The notes under the pieces: generated by a model
What the model saw: only the letters and a program-made list of their open reading frames with translations
What the model was told of the DNA's origin: nothing
The model's database searches: none
Program-made: the position numbers and the translations under genes
NCBI RefSeq assembly: GCF_040712315.1
Contig: NC_134023.1
Location: 31,427,088-31,491,087, forward strand
DNA length: 64,000 nt
Direction: 5' to 3'
DNA from: Castanea sativa
Taxonomy: Eukaryota; Streptophyta; Magnoliopsida; Fagales; Fagaceae
Shown here: one piece after another, positions 47,225 to 58,066 of the stretch
How positions within the stretch are numbered: position 1 is the first letter of the stretch
Layout: each line of letters starts with the position of its first letter

Positions 47225-47967
47225 TCTCTACCTTAAAACCATTCTTCATCAATATCTGCTTCTGGGTCATGGTTATGGTAGTAAGGATCATCAAAGCCAA
47301 ATAAGGGATTAGACATTTCCCAATGGTCTTCATGTGGCCATTGCTGTCTGCAAACATCTAGGTCGGCTAGTACTATGTCTGGGAAGATTCCCTGATTGAG
47401 AGATTCTGTCATTGTGAGTGAATAGTGACAAGATATCCAAGACACGTCCATGTGTGTGTGAAAAGTACCATTAGCATTAGTTACCTAATGTATATCTGGA
47501 GGGTGAAAAATTCCTTCTGCGTGAACATTATTTTTGGAGTTTAGCTTAGCTACTATACATGCAGAAGTAATTTTGCGACCAAAACGGGGGTGATCTATTC
47601 TGAGATACTTAAACTATTGACCATCATCAGCATCATTTTTCAAAATTTCACGCCAGAATTTGTAAAAATACTTATTCTCTCGAGGAAAAATGTGCGAGTA
47701 GAATTCTGGTTCAAAATGGAGGCACAAGTAGTACTCATTGAGTAAGTACCACATGTAAAGGTAATGTACAACAGTCCAGTTTGATATCCAAAATGCAAAT
47801 GGAGTTTTCCATGGTTGCTTAATTTCTGGGTAAAGGGCAAGGAAATGGCGTTGGTGTTGTTTAAGGTAATCATGGAGGACTCGAATGATTCTTTTGGATC
47901 TGGCTTGAAGGGTTAGGGTCTTTATTTGGTCTTTTATTTCTGGGAGAAGTGTTTCTATCATGTTCAT
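47225..47967 (-). pseudogene. Pararetrovirus copy A, C-terminal ORF of unknown function
   Basis: After RNase H, frames from 47967 down to about 47225 contain 'ETLLPEIKDQIKTLTLQARS', 'WTVVHYLYMWYLLNEYYLC', 'GRKITSACIVAKLNSKNN' and an acidic, Tyr/His-rich end. Stops at about 47611 and 47490 and frame changes break it. Copy B carries the matching region (56993-57470) in better condition. I do not recognise a known domain; it could correspond to the small second ORF or the polyprotein end found in some endogenous pararetroviruses. Confidence 0.6.
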
Positions 47968-48047
47968 GATATCATTAGGGGCTGAAGTAGAAGGGCCAAA
48001 GGATGAGGATGGATCTGTTATTGGGTATACACATAAGGGTGGAGGAA

Positions 48048-49260
48048 TTATGCAGTATGAAGGACTAGAGGCTTTCTAGAAAGGTAATCAGTGATAAGGT
48101 TATATGTACCTTTGATGTGTCTAACTTGGAAGGACCATTGTGAAAACCAATTTGACCATTTGAGTAACTGAGGATGGGGGAGCATTTTTCTTTTGAATTG
48201 GAGCATTTTTGGAAAAGAAGACATGTCCATTTCGACAAGAAAATTGTGACCAAGGAGGTGAAATTGGAACTATTCAATGCCATGTTTGACTGCTAGGATT
48301 TCTTTGAAAGTAGAATGGTAATGGAGTTCTGAAGGCTTGAATGCACCACTTTTATATCCACAAATGTTTCTTTTGCTATCAATTTCTTCAAAGAGAGCTG
48401 CTGCTGCCCAATACTTATCACTTGCATCTGTCTGTAGAATTCTTTTGCCAGTTCCCGAAATCTGCAAGGGGGGAAGTTTTGCTGCTAATTTTTTCAATTG
48501 TTGAACTGCTTCTATATGAACTGAATTCCATTTTGGGGGAGATTTTTTCAACAATTTAGACAAACAATCCCTGTGTTTGGAGATTTTTGGGATGAAATCT
48601 GACATGTAGTTAACAATTCCAAGAAACTGTTGGATCTGTTTGGTGCTGGTGAGCGTATCTAGAAATTCACTAAGAGAGACTGCTATGTGAGGCTGCAGAG
48701 TATACTTTCCATCTGAAATGTTTACGCCCAAGAAGTTAATAGAAGATAATCCTATGACCATTTTCTTTTCTGAAAGTATTATCCCTTGAGCTTTTACTAA
48801 ATTGTAGAATTCAGTAAGCAATTGTTCATGGGATTCTGCATCTTTTGAGAATAGGAGGATGTCATCTACATAAATCAATGCATTTGACAACAGTAGTTGG
48901 AACAGCATTACCATTGCCTTTTGGAATTGAGATGAAGCATTTTTTAGGCCAAAAGGCATTACAGTCCATTGATAATGGTGGTCTGGGATGCAAAATGCTG
49001 TCTTGTATCTTTCTTCTGGATGGATTCCTAATTGCCAGAATCTTGCTTTGAGATCAAACTTTGAAAATACTTTGGCATTGGAGAGATGTTGGAAAATGGC
49101 ACTTTTATTTGGCAAAGGGAACTTGTCATCAGCAATGAAATGATTAAGATCTTGGTAATTGATTACCAATCTAAGCTTTCCTCGGACTTGTTCTGCATGC
49201 TTGTTAACATAGAAAGCTTCACACGCCCATGGAGAAGTTGTGGGTTCAATAAGGTTCTGG
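48048..49260 (-). pseudogene. Pararetrovirus copy A reverse transcriptase and RNase H
   Basis: One frame from about 49260 to 48048 is interrupted only by a TAG at 48270. The RT part has 'QVRGKLRLVINYQDLN', then 'KFDLKARFWQ' (family consensus has a small residue pair where Ala-Arg is seen here, a likely damaging change), 'VMPFGLKNASSQFQ' and the catalytic 'YVDD' at about 48861-48872. RNase H follows with 'LQTDASDKYWAA', a 'TFKEILA' Glu block, the TAG stop, 'EMDMSSF' and 'DYLSRKP'. Family order and motifs match Caulimoviridae polymerases. A frameshift separates it from the protease upstream. Inactive as it stands. Confidence 0.88.
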
Positions 49261-49968
49261 GTTAGCTAGGGACAAGTGTTTTGGGTTCATACCTCTATGA
49301 CTAGCTTTTATGGGATTAACATCTTCATTCTTTTTTAAGGAAAGGGTTATGAAAAAGGCTGGGTTTTTCCACAAAGGATTTGGATTTTTAAGGAGGAATT
49401 CAGAGTGAGTGGTTGCACAACATTCATTGATGATCTGGAATCTCAAGGAGTCAAAAGGTTTTATTGAGAACAAATGTGGTACCTGGGTCCAGGTGAGAAT
49501 GTGTTGTTTATGCAAAAGTCCTTTTGAGGACCATCTGAGGCTAGGTATCTGGTGAAGGAGGTCAAATTCTATGAGAAGGTCTCTGCCTGTGAGGGGGGAT
49601 CCAAGGACTTGGTGTCTAATGGTAAGGGTTGGAAAGATTCGAATGTGAATGGGCTTACTTTTCTGGGTAATTAGAAATATTTCTCCATTGGCTGCTTTGA
49701 ACATCTGATGATAAGGTAGCCAAAAGTATTCTGGTAAAATCTTAGGATGGAGGATTGTTGCTGCTGCTCTTGTGTCAAACAAGGCTATTACCGGGATGGG
49801 TCTGGAATAAGTATCAAGGACGATGTGAACTTGAGCTATTGGTATGGGGCCAGTTATTGGGGCTATAAGAGACTGAGATGTGTATATGGTTTGGATTTCT
49901 GGGTCTGAATCATCAGTATTGTTTGAATCTGACTCATCTTCTGAGGTTGAATAAGCCATGACTGCCAA
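49246..49968 (-). pseudogene. Pararetrovirus copy A aspartic protease region
   Basis: A 240-codon frame with 'IPVIALFDTRAAATILHP' corresponds to the retropepsin active site, where D-T-G-A/S is the consensus; here the Gly is Arg (DTRA), which should abolish activity. 'GSPLTGRDLLIEFDLL' downstream fits the flap-to-helix end of caulimovirid proteases. It is in frame with the coat-protein ORF upstream, separated by one TAA (49972-49974), and ends by a frameshift just before the RT motifs. Confidence 0.85.
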
Positions 49969-49971
49969 GGC

Positions 49972-50740
49972 TTAGGGAGAATAATCGTCGTCCAAGGAAA
50001 AGAGTGATTCAACATCTGAAAATGGGGTGTCATCTGCTTGAATTTGGGCTTGTTCCAAAAGCTTTACTGCTTTTTCTCTTTTTGGACAATTTTTTGCAAA
50101 ATGACCGGGCTTTCTGCATACAAAACAAACTTTTGAAGTTTTGCTTTTGAACTGCTTTCTTCTGAGAAACTTCCATTTCTTTTTTCTGAAAAACTTCTTC
50201 TTTGGATGAGAATGTTTCTTCTTCCAAGAGTACTTTTTGTAATGATCTCTTCTCTTGGTTGGACAAGCACAAGTTTTGTCATAACACTTAATCTGCAAAT
50301 CTTTCCTTTTACAATTGTCTTTAAGCTTGCTGTGGAGCTTGTCAATCTCTGAAAGAAACTTTCTTTGATTGCAGAGTTTTTCCAAGGCAATGAGGACATG
50401 CTGATAAATCTCTCCTAAAGAGGCATGCTGCAGTGTGATTTTTTGAAGATTCATCATGCGAAGAGTCTCATCACCTAGTGGTTCGGGGAATGAATTCAGG
50501 AAAGTGTGCTTGGAATTGACATCATCCATTCCATTAAAGGCGTAGTACCTGCTTGACATTCAGTCAAAATGTTTTTCCAAATCTTTTCTTTTAAAAGAGC
50601 AACATTTCATCAGTAAGAATTCATCTTTCGCTACTTCAGTGTAATGGGCTAATGAACGAAGGAATTCATTTTGGAGGATTGTGAAAAAATCCTCTAGAGT
50701 GTTACACTGGGCTGCCTGTCTTTGCCTGTATTCTCCAAGG
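49972..50740 (-). pseudogene. Pararetrovirus copy A coat protein, C-terminal part with zinc knuckle
   Basis: The frame 50559-49972 has 'SRYYAFNGMDDVNSKHTFL' and 'HASLGEIYQHVLIALEKLC', then a Lys/Arg-rich stretch and CFVCRKPGHFAKNCPKR, the CCHC knuckle typical of caulimovirid coat proteins, followed by an acidic end. Upstream (to about 50740) the same protein continues past a TGA ('LEDFFTILQNEFLRSL'). Nucleic-acid binding in the virion is the family role. Confidence 0.82.
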
Positions 50741-50748
50741 TTAATCCA

Positions 50749-51330
50749 CTATTGTCGCAATCTTCCTGTAAGTCTTGCGACAAACTTTGCAATAATCTGG
50801 GCAACTGTATTGTTTGGGGCTTGAAGTTTAGCTGTACACCATGAATACATATTGAAAATCTCCTCATGCCATTTTGAAGGAGGACTGTTATCAATGGTAA
50901 ACAAGTACTTTGAATCTGTGGTTGATGAGTAGGTTAATCTTGTGTGGTGATCAAGGATGAAAGGTGGTGTAGGAAATAATGGTAATGGTGGTGGTGGTGG
51001 AGGTTGTTTAGGGCGAAGGACTTCATCTTCCTCTTCTACTTTTAGATCTGTCATGAATACTTCATCTAAGTCAAGGCCAGACAAGTCTAGATCTGTGTGA
51101 TCAATGACTGGGAAAACAAAAGGTTATGTTGGTTCTTGAAGAGTTAAAGTTCTCAGAAATGATGAAATCGGGTTTGGAGGATCAGAATTTATGGCCAACA
51201 TGTTCAAATCTGGGGGTCTGGAAGAAGCACCAATAATTGGATCTTGTGGTTGGTATAATGGTTCTTTGTCTTTTTTGATGAAAGGAGGGTCATTTTGTGG
51301 TTTAGTTTGAGGGTCTGGCCTGGGTTGAGA
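50749..51330 (-). pseudogene. Pararetrovirus copy A coat protein, N-terminal acidic/Pro-rich part
   Basis: The frame 51084-50749 contains 'LDLDEVFMTDLKVEEEDE', a proline run, and 'PPSKWHEEIFNMYSWCTAKL', which in caulimovirids begins the structured coat-protein core. A TAG at about 51126 separates it from the upstream linker. Copy B's inverted segment carries an intact version of this part. Confidence 0.7.
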
Positions 51331-51336
51331 TTCTAG

Positions 51337-52350
51337 TTAGAATGGTGGTGTTGGGTTTGTTATGCTAGGAAAAATTCCACTTGGTTTAAAAGGATTTTGA
51401 GCAGGATGTGTCATGTTTAGTGGTTGGAGGTTCTGGTAAGGGGAAACTGGGGAGAATGGTGAGGGTACAGGTATGGACAGATCTTTATACAATGATTGAC
51501 GAGGTTGATAAGGTATGTAGACTTGCATAGGAAAAGCTTGGGTAGCTGCCTTTTGTGAGTTCTCTATAGACTGGAGTTGCATTAATAACTGCTTTCTTTC
51601 TTTTTCTTTTTGCCCAATGAGGGGAAAGGAAACAGACAAATCTTTTACTGTGGAGGCAATCGTTTCTAATTCTTGTTCAACTGACTGTATTTTTTTCTTC
51701 AAATCTTCAATGAGAGAATTTGAAGATGAGAAGGTATGAGTTACTACTTCAGTTATTTTTTGTTGATTGTCAAGAATCTTTGAAAGGACCTGGTTTTGTG
51801 CAATAGCATTTTCTGCCTGCCAATTGAGAGCTGCTTCAATTGAGGAGACTTGTTTTTTGGTTCCATCTGGATTGGTTCCAACAGGGTTTTTAATTTTCCA
51901 AACATGTTTAACATTGGCTTGGGGATGGTCAAAACTTTCAAGAAGAGGAAAATTTTGTGAATAGGAGGGTGATGCATGGTCAAACATATAACAAGGTAAA
52001 GTCTTTTGTGTGTGGGTTTGACGAGGAGGCTTAGGTTGACATTTTTGTACTTGGGGAAGGACATTCTGGTAATATGGAATTAGTGGTGGTTTCTGGTTTT
52101 GTTGGTTTTGATCATGACTTTCTTTGCATGGGGAAAGGGATGGAGGTTTTTGCTTTCTGGATCTGGGATAGAGGACATATTAGTCAAACTTTCCAGAAGG
52201 TTCTCCAAGGAAGTCAACTTCTGGATCTCCTGCTTTATATCTTTCTTTAAGAAGCTACTGTGAAGACTTTTTCTTTCGTCTTTTCTGCTTCTCTTCAACA
52301 AATTCTTCTTCTTGGCAATCTGTACAGTCACAAACGTCCCACCATATATG
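51337..52350 (-). pseudogene. Pararetrovirus copy A coiled-coil linker region
   Basis: The frame 51987-51337 holds 'SLIEDLKKKIQSVEQELETI' and following heptad-like Leu/Ile repeats (coiled coil), then 'QKEKERKQLLMQLQS' and a Pro/Gln-rich end; upstream pieces in another frame (52430-52080) are Lys-rich. Such a coiled coil between movement and coat proteins recalls the virion-associated protein position, but identity is inferred. Confidence 0.6.
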
Positions 52351-52392
52351 GCCAGTGGATGATTTTCCTTCATAGCAAGGTTTTCCATCTTC

Positions 52393-53383
52393 TCAAAATG
52401 CTTTGATCTGAAGACCTTCAAGACCTTCATATGAGACTGGTTGGATCATAGCCATAGGAAAGACTGTCACTTCTTCCTTTTCTAGTGTGGCTGCCATAAA
52501 TCTAACTTCAACGTCACTATTTTGGTTTCTGATGAAGAAAGGAGTGTTGGATTGGATTGGCTGGGCTGCCTGATGAAGAGTCTCATATTTTGTGATCCAT
52601 GATTCTGGAAAGAATTTTGTCATCTGCTCTTTGTTCAACTGTCTTGGAACAAATGTGCACATAGGCGTCATGCCCGGGTCAACTTGAATTAAAAGAGCAT
52701 CATTAGACTAGGTTATTTCTGGTATAGCTATATCAAAAGCATGATTTTGGAGTCTGTAGGCAAGCTGATAATGAAGTGTGGCTGCAAAAGTATCATGTAC
52801 TTGAGAAGCTCCTGTGATCTGAACTTGGACTTTAAGAGCATCACAAAGGTGAGGGTCTTTGAGAGACATGTTGAAATTGGGGAAAAGGGTGACAAAGACT
52901 GTTCCCGCATTGAGGGTGGTTTGGACAGTTCCTATAACTACATTATGGTATTCCAAAAATCTGGAATCAAGAAGAGAAATTCTAGAAGTTATAGGGAGTC
53001 CTTTTCTGCCATGAAAAGTGAGTGCGAGTCTTACTGCACCAAATTGGAGGTGAGTGTAACCTCGTTTTTTCCATGGAATTACAAACTCTCTAGGAAGGGC
53101 AAGAGTGATAAAACTTTCTTTTTCACTAGCTGGAATATTGAACTGATCAAACTTAGAAGCTTGGACATATTCTTTGACACTAGAAGGATGAGAAGGATCT
53201 AAAAACTTTTTTATGGATTTTTTGAAGGTATTTTGAGGTTTATCAAAGACAGTATAAGGATTTACAATAGGAAAATCAGTAATAGAAATTTTACTATTTT
53301 CAAGGACATGGGATATTTCATACAAGTAGTCTAGTCTATTTGCAGTGGATTTAAGAAGGGAAAGATCACACGTAGTTGTAATT
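52393..53383 (-). pseudogene. Pararetrovirus copy A movement protein
   Basis: The frame 53325-52708 (205 codons) has 'LYEISHVLE'-type start, 'KSIKKFLDPSHPSSVKEYVQ', 'LALPREFVIPWKKRGYTHL' and 'LDSRFLEYHNVVIGTVQTTL', resembling the 30K-superfamily movement proteins of Caulimoviridae, which modify plasmodesmata. A TAG at about 52708 ends it where copy B has a sense codon; the same frame then continues to 52393. The N-terminal portion is missing because the copy is cut at the junction with copy B. Confidence 0.82.
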
Positions 53384-53696
53384 GGTATCAGAGCCTTGCA
53401 ACTTGCTACACATAACTGCTAGTGCCTTGCAACCAGTTTCACTCTCCTTTGATTAGTATACTTTGATTATGGTCTTGATTAGTATGCTCTGTGATTTACA
53501 GTTGCCACAATAAGTGGATCCTCTGTATTTATCACATCAGAATACTGGATTTGATAATCAAGTAGAACACTAAGGGGTTGCTTTTAAAAGTGTCAAAGAA
53601 CCTATTTTCCTAAGTCATCTTGTGGATATGAGCATAGGAGTGGTGTTTTAGTCCTGTCAGACCTTAGGAAAACAGTTCTTCATTTTAGAAACTATC
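53383..53696 (+). other. Pararetrovirus copy B leader with tRNA-Met primer site
   Basis: TGGTATCAGAGC at 53383-53394 is the standard complement of the initiator tRNA-Met 3' end, used by Caulimoviridae to start minus-strand DNA synthesis. About 300 bases follow before the first ATG (53697), with short unproductive frames, as in a viral leader. The junction with copy A falls in or at this site; both sides share a short ATACCA-type match. Confidence 0.75.
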
Positions 53697-54420
53697 ATGG
53701 CTAGTTCATCATCCTCAGCAGTTACATCCTCAACAGTTACAGATACCATTACAGCTACGTGTGATCCTTCCCTTCATAAATCCACTGCAAATAGACTACA
53801 CTACTTGTATGAAATATCCCATGTCCCTGAAGATAATAAAATTCCTATTACTGATTTTCCTATTGTAAATCCTTATACTATCTTTGATAAACCTCAAAAT
53901 ACCTTCAAAAAATCCATAAAAAAGTTTTTAGGTCCTTCTCATCCTTCTAGTGTCAAAGAATATGTCCAAGCTTCTAAGTTTGATCAGTTCAACATTCCAG
54001 CTAGTGAAAAAGAAAATTTTATCACTCTTACCCTTCCCAAAGAGTTTGTAATTCCATGACAAAAACAAGGTTACACTCACCTCCATTTTGGTGCAGTAAG
54101 ACTCGCACTCACTTTTCATGGCAGAAAAGGACTCCCTATAACTTCTAGAATTACTCTTCTTGATTCCAGATTTTTGAAATACCATAATGCAGTTATAGGA
54201 ATTGTCCAAACCACCCTCAATGTGGGAACAGTCTTTGTCACCCTTTTCCCCAATTTCAACATGTCTCTCAAAGACCTTCACCTTTGTGATGCTCTTAAAG
54301 TCCAAGTTCAGATCACAAGAGCTTCTTAAGTACATGATACTTTTGCAGCCACACTTCATTATCAGCTTGCCTACAGACTCCAAAACCATGCTTTTGACAT
54401 AGCTATACCAGAAATAGCCC
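53697..54420 (+). pseudogene. Pararetrovirus copy B movement protein
   Basis: The start at 53697 gives a Ser/Thr-rich N terminus 'MASSSSSAVTSST', followed by the same movement-protein blocks as copy A. A TGA at 54057-54059 replaces a Trp codon of copy A's 'VIPWKK', and a later TAA near 54327 occurs within the conserved C-terminal part. It preserves the N terminus that copy A lacks. Inactive. Confidence 0.82.
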
Positions 54421-55398
54421 AGTTTAATGATGCTTTTTTAATTCAAGTCAACCTAGGCATGACGCCTATGTGCACATTTGTACCATGACAGTTGAACAAA
54501 GAGCAGATGACAAAACTCTTTCCAGAATCATAGATCACAAAATATGAGGCTCTTCATCAGGCAGCCTAGCCAATCCAGTCCAACACTCCTTTCTTCATCA
54601 GAAACCAAAATGGTGACGTTGAAGTTAGGTTTATGGCAGCCACACCAGAAAAGGAAGAAGTGACAGTCTTTCCTACAGCTATGATCCAACCAATCTCATA
54701 TGAAGGTCTTAAAGGTCTTCAAATCAAAGCATTTCGAGAAGATAGAAAACCTTGCTATGAAGGAAAATCATCCACTGGCCATATATGGTGGGATGTTTGT
54801 GACTGTGCAGAATGCCAAGAAGAAGAAGTATTTGAAGAGAAGCAGAAAAGACGAAAGAAAAAGTCTTCACAGCAGCTTCTTAAAGAAAGATATGAAGCAG
54901 AAGATCCAGAAGTTAACCTCCTTGAATAACCCTCTGGAAAGTTTGACTACTATGTCCTCTATCCCAGATCCAGAAAGCAAAAACCTCCATCCCTTTCCCC
55001 ATGCAAAGAAAGTCATGATCAAAACCAATAAAACCAGAAACCACCACTAATTCCATATTACCAGAAAGTCCTTCCCCAAGTACAAAAATGTCAACCCAAG
55101 CCTCCCAGTCAAACCCACACACAAAAGACCTTACCTTGTTATATGTTTGACCATGCATCACCCTCCTATTCACAAAATTTTCCTCCTCTTGAAAATTTTG
55201 ACCATCCACAAGCCAACGTTAAACATGTTTGGAAAATCAAAAACCCTGTTAGAACCAATCCAGATGGAACCAAAAAACAAGTCTCCTCAGCTGAAGCAGC
55301 TCTCAGTTGGCAGGCAGAAAATGCTGTTGCACAAAACCAGGTCCTTTCAAAGATTCTTGACAATCAACAAAAAATGACTGAAGCAGTAACTCATACCT
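54421..55398 (+). pseudogene. Pararetrovirus copy B linker region, cut by a rearrangement
   Basis: Frames 54633-54929 and 55143-55523 hold 'TPEKEEVTVFPTAMIQPISY', a Lys/Glu-rich basic stretch, 'SSTGHIWWDVCDCAECQEE' and 'VFDHASPSYSQNF'-like blocks matching copy A 52671-51740. At about 55398, within the codons for 'TEAVTHT', the copy stops and a minus-strand segment begins. Confidence 0.7.
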
Positions 55399-56990
55399 TG
55401 GCAACGAAAAAATCCTTTAGAGTGTTACACTGGGCTGCCTGTCTTTGCCTGTATTCTCCAAGGTTAATCCACCATTGTCGCAGTCTTCCTGTAAGTCTTG
55501 CGACAAACTTGGCAATAATCTAGGCAACTGTATTGTTTGGGGCTTGAAGTTCAGCTGTACACCATGAATACATATTGAAAATCTCTTCATGCCATTTTGA
55601 AGGAGGACTGTTATCAATGGTAAACAAGTGTTTTGAATCTGTGGTTGATGAGTAGGTTAATCTTGTGTGGTGATCAGGGATGAAAGGTGGTGTAGGAAAT
55701 ATTGGTGGTGGTGGTGGAGGTTGTTTAGGGTGGACATCATCTTCCTCTTCTACTTTTGGATCTGTCATGAATACTTCATCTAAGTCAAGGCCAGACAAGT
55801 TTAGATCTGTGTCATCAATGACTGGGAGAACAAAAGGTTCTGTTGGTTCTTGAAGAGTTAAAGTCCTCAAAAATGATGAAATCGGGTTTGGAGGATCAGA
55901 ATTTATGGCCAACATGTTCATATCTGGGGGTCTGGAAGAAGCACCAATAATTGGATCTGGTGGTTGATATAATGGTTCTTTGTCTTTTTTGATGAGAGGA
56001 GGGTCATTTTGTGGTTTAGTTTGAGGGTCTAGTTTGGGTTGAGATTCTAGTTGGAGTGGTGGTGTTGGGTTTGTTATGTTAGGAAAAATTCCACTTGGTT
56101 TAAAAGGAGTTTGAGCAGGATATGTCATGTTTAGTGGTTGGAGGTTCTGGTAGGGGGAAACTAGGGAGAATGGTGAAGGTACAGGTATGGACAGATCTTT
56201 ATACAATGATTGACGAGGTTGATAAGGCATGTAAACTTGCATAGGAAAAGCTTGGGTAGCTGCCTTTTGTGAGTTCTCCATAGACTGGAGTTGCATTAAC
56301 AACTGCTTTCTTTCTTTTTCTTTTTGCCCAATGAGGGGAAAGGAGACAGACAAATCTTTTACTGTGGAGGCAATCGTTTCCAATTCTTGTTCAACTGACT
56401 GTATTTTTTTCTTCAAATCTTCAATGAGAGAATTTGAACATGAGAAGGTATGAGTTACTACTTCAATAATTTTTTGTTGATTGTCAAGAATCTTTGAAAG
56501 GACCTGGTTTTGTGCAACAGCATTTTCTGCCTGCCAATTGAGAGCTGCTTCAACTGAGGAGACTTGTTTTTTGGTTCCATCTAGATTGGTTCCAACACGG
56601 TTTTTGATTTTCCAAACATGTTTAACGTTGGCTTGTGGATGGTCAAAATTTTCAAGAGGAGGAAAATTTTGTGAATAGGAGGGTGAAGCATGGTCAAACA
56701 TATAACAAGGTAAGGTCTTTTGTGTGTGGGTTTGACTGGGAAGCTTGGGTTGACATTTTTGTACTTGGGGAAGGACTTTCTGGTAATATGGAATTAGTGG
56801 TGGTTTCTGGTTTTGTTGGTTTTGATCATGACTTTCTTTGCATGGGGAAAGGGATGGAGTTTTTTGCTTTCTGGATCTGGGATAGAGGACATAGTAGTCA
56901 AACTTTTCAGAGGGTTTTCCAAGGAGGTTAACTTCTAGATCTCCTGCTTCATATCTTTCTTTAAGATGCTGCTGTGAAGACTTTTTCCTC
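55399..56990 (-). pseudogene. Inverted third pararetrovirus segment with a long open chimeric ORF
   Basis: Minus-strand sequence matching copy A 52270-50683 is inserted in copy B. It is open for 520 codons (57082-55520), the longest frame in the window. The first about 30 residues are read from the antisense of the adjoining C-terminal segment and so are not viral protein. The rest has the linker, coiled coil ('SLIEDLKKKIQSVEQELETI'), acidic/Pro-rich part and 'PPSKWHEEIFNMYSWCTAEL' of the coat-protein N-terminal half, ending at a stop before the core and zinc knuckle. Part of this region (equivalent to 52270-51740) also exists in plus orientation just left of it, so this is an added piece rather than a simple inversion. 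Confidence 0.75.
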
Positions 56991-57470
56991 GCGAGAATAA
57001 GTATTTTTACAAATTTTGGCGTGAAATTTTGAAAAATGATGCTTATGATGGTCAATGGTTCAAGTATCTCAGAATAGATCACCCCCGTTTTGGTCGCAAA
57101 ATTACTTCTGCATGTATAGTAGCTAAGCTAAACTCCAAAAATAATGTTCACGCAGAAGGAATTTTTCACCCTTCAGATATACATTGGGTAACTAATACTG
57201 ATGGTACTCTTCACACATACATGGACGTGTCTTGGATATCTTATCACTATTCACTCACAATGGCAGAATCTCTCAATTAGGGAATCTTCCCAGACATAGT
57301 ACTAGCTGACCTAGATGTTTGCAGACAGCAATGGCTACATGAAGACCATTGGGAAATGCCTAATCCCTTATTTGGCTTTGATGATCCTTACTACCACAAC
57401 CATGACTCAAATGCAGATATTGATGAAGAATGGTTTCAAGGTAGAGACAGATGGGATGACTAAAAGATAG
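56991..57470 (+). pseudogene. Pararetrovirus copy B C-terminal ORF remnant
   Basis: Plus-strand frame from about 57000 reads 'FYKFWREILKN'-like start, 'FGRKITSACIVAKLNSKNN', 'GTLHTYMDVSWISYHYSLT', a TAG at about 57280, then 'FPDIVLADLDVCRQQW', 'NPLFGFDDPYYHNHD' and an acidic end, with TAA at about 57462. It matches copy A 47690-47215 in reverse. Only one stop interrupts about 155 codons. Function unknown. Confidence 0.6.
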
Positions 57471-57829
57471 ATATGTATAAAAGATATATGCAAAAAAAAA
57501 AAAAAAAAAAGTTGCTAGGAGCCACTTTTGACTTTTCAAAGCTCCTCTTTTGTTTTTCCTTTCTCTATTGCCGTCATACTTTTTTTAAGCTACTAACTAT
57601 TGCATTGCATGATGGCTTCGTCCTTTTCCTCAGTTTCATTATATCTATTGTCCACAATGAATCTGGAAGCGAATATTTTTCGCACTACAATCCTTACATC
57701 CAGAAGACAAATGTCACTCCGGTTCCAGGACTCTCACACATTTTGGACAACTGTCAAGAAAAAGTCGGCACTTATATCTTCAAGTTTATCTCCTGACTGT
57801 AAAATATTTTTGTCTTTTTGTAAAATATT

Positions 57830-57843
57830 GCCTATAAATAGGC
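57830..57843 (+). promoter_or_regulatory. Pararetrovirus copy B promoter-like TATA box
   Basis: GCCTATAAATAGGCC lies 220-230 bases before the right end, mirroring the copy A box at 46832-46846. It points to the right, toward the PIAL-like gene, whose ATG is about 1.6 kb downstream on the same strand. Confidence 0.65.
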
Positions 57844-58066
57844 CTCTTGTTTCCATAGTTCGGCAGACTTGAGAGACTTGAAAAAAATTCGAGAGTTAGA
57901 AAATTAGAGAGAAATAGAGAGTTAGCCACTTGTGTAATATTTCCCAGTTTATGTCTTTCAATCCTGTAAAAAACTTGTTCAATCTAATAATATCCCACAG
58001 TTTGTTGTATCTTATTCTATGTTCTATTCCATATTTTGCTGTTATTTTCTATAGTATTTTAGTAAT

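Larger units (their letters stand above)
46611..58066. mobile_element. Endogenous pararetrovirus locus (Caulimoviridae-like), two head-to-head copies
   Basis: Copy A (minus strand, 53383 down to 46611) and copy B (plus strand, 53383 up to 58066) are joined head to head at a tRNA-Met primer-site motif. Both end at the same sequence, 'TATAGTATTTTAGTAAT' (reverse complement on the left). Copy A has movement protein, coat protein with zinc knuckle, protease, reverse transcriptase and RNase H in family order, with no LTRs and no integrase seen, which fits Caulimoviridae; genus (florendo- or petuvirus-like) is unresolved. Stops and frameshifts break every large frame. Copy B is rearranged internally and lacks protease and polymerase. 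Confidence 0.85.

Noticed and set aside
47103..47312. Small ORFs near the pararetrovirus ends (also 46839-47153 and 57473-57872)
   Set aside because: They lie in the probable promoter/non-coding part and show no conserved domain.
52741..53202. 153-codon plus-strand ORF across the movement protein, and its mirror at 53928-54389
   Set aside because: It is the antisense of the movement-protein frame and is present in both copies for that reason.
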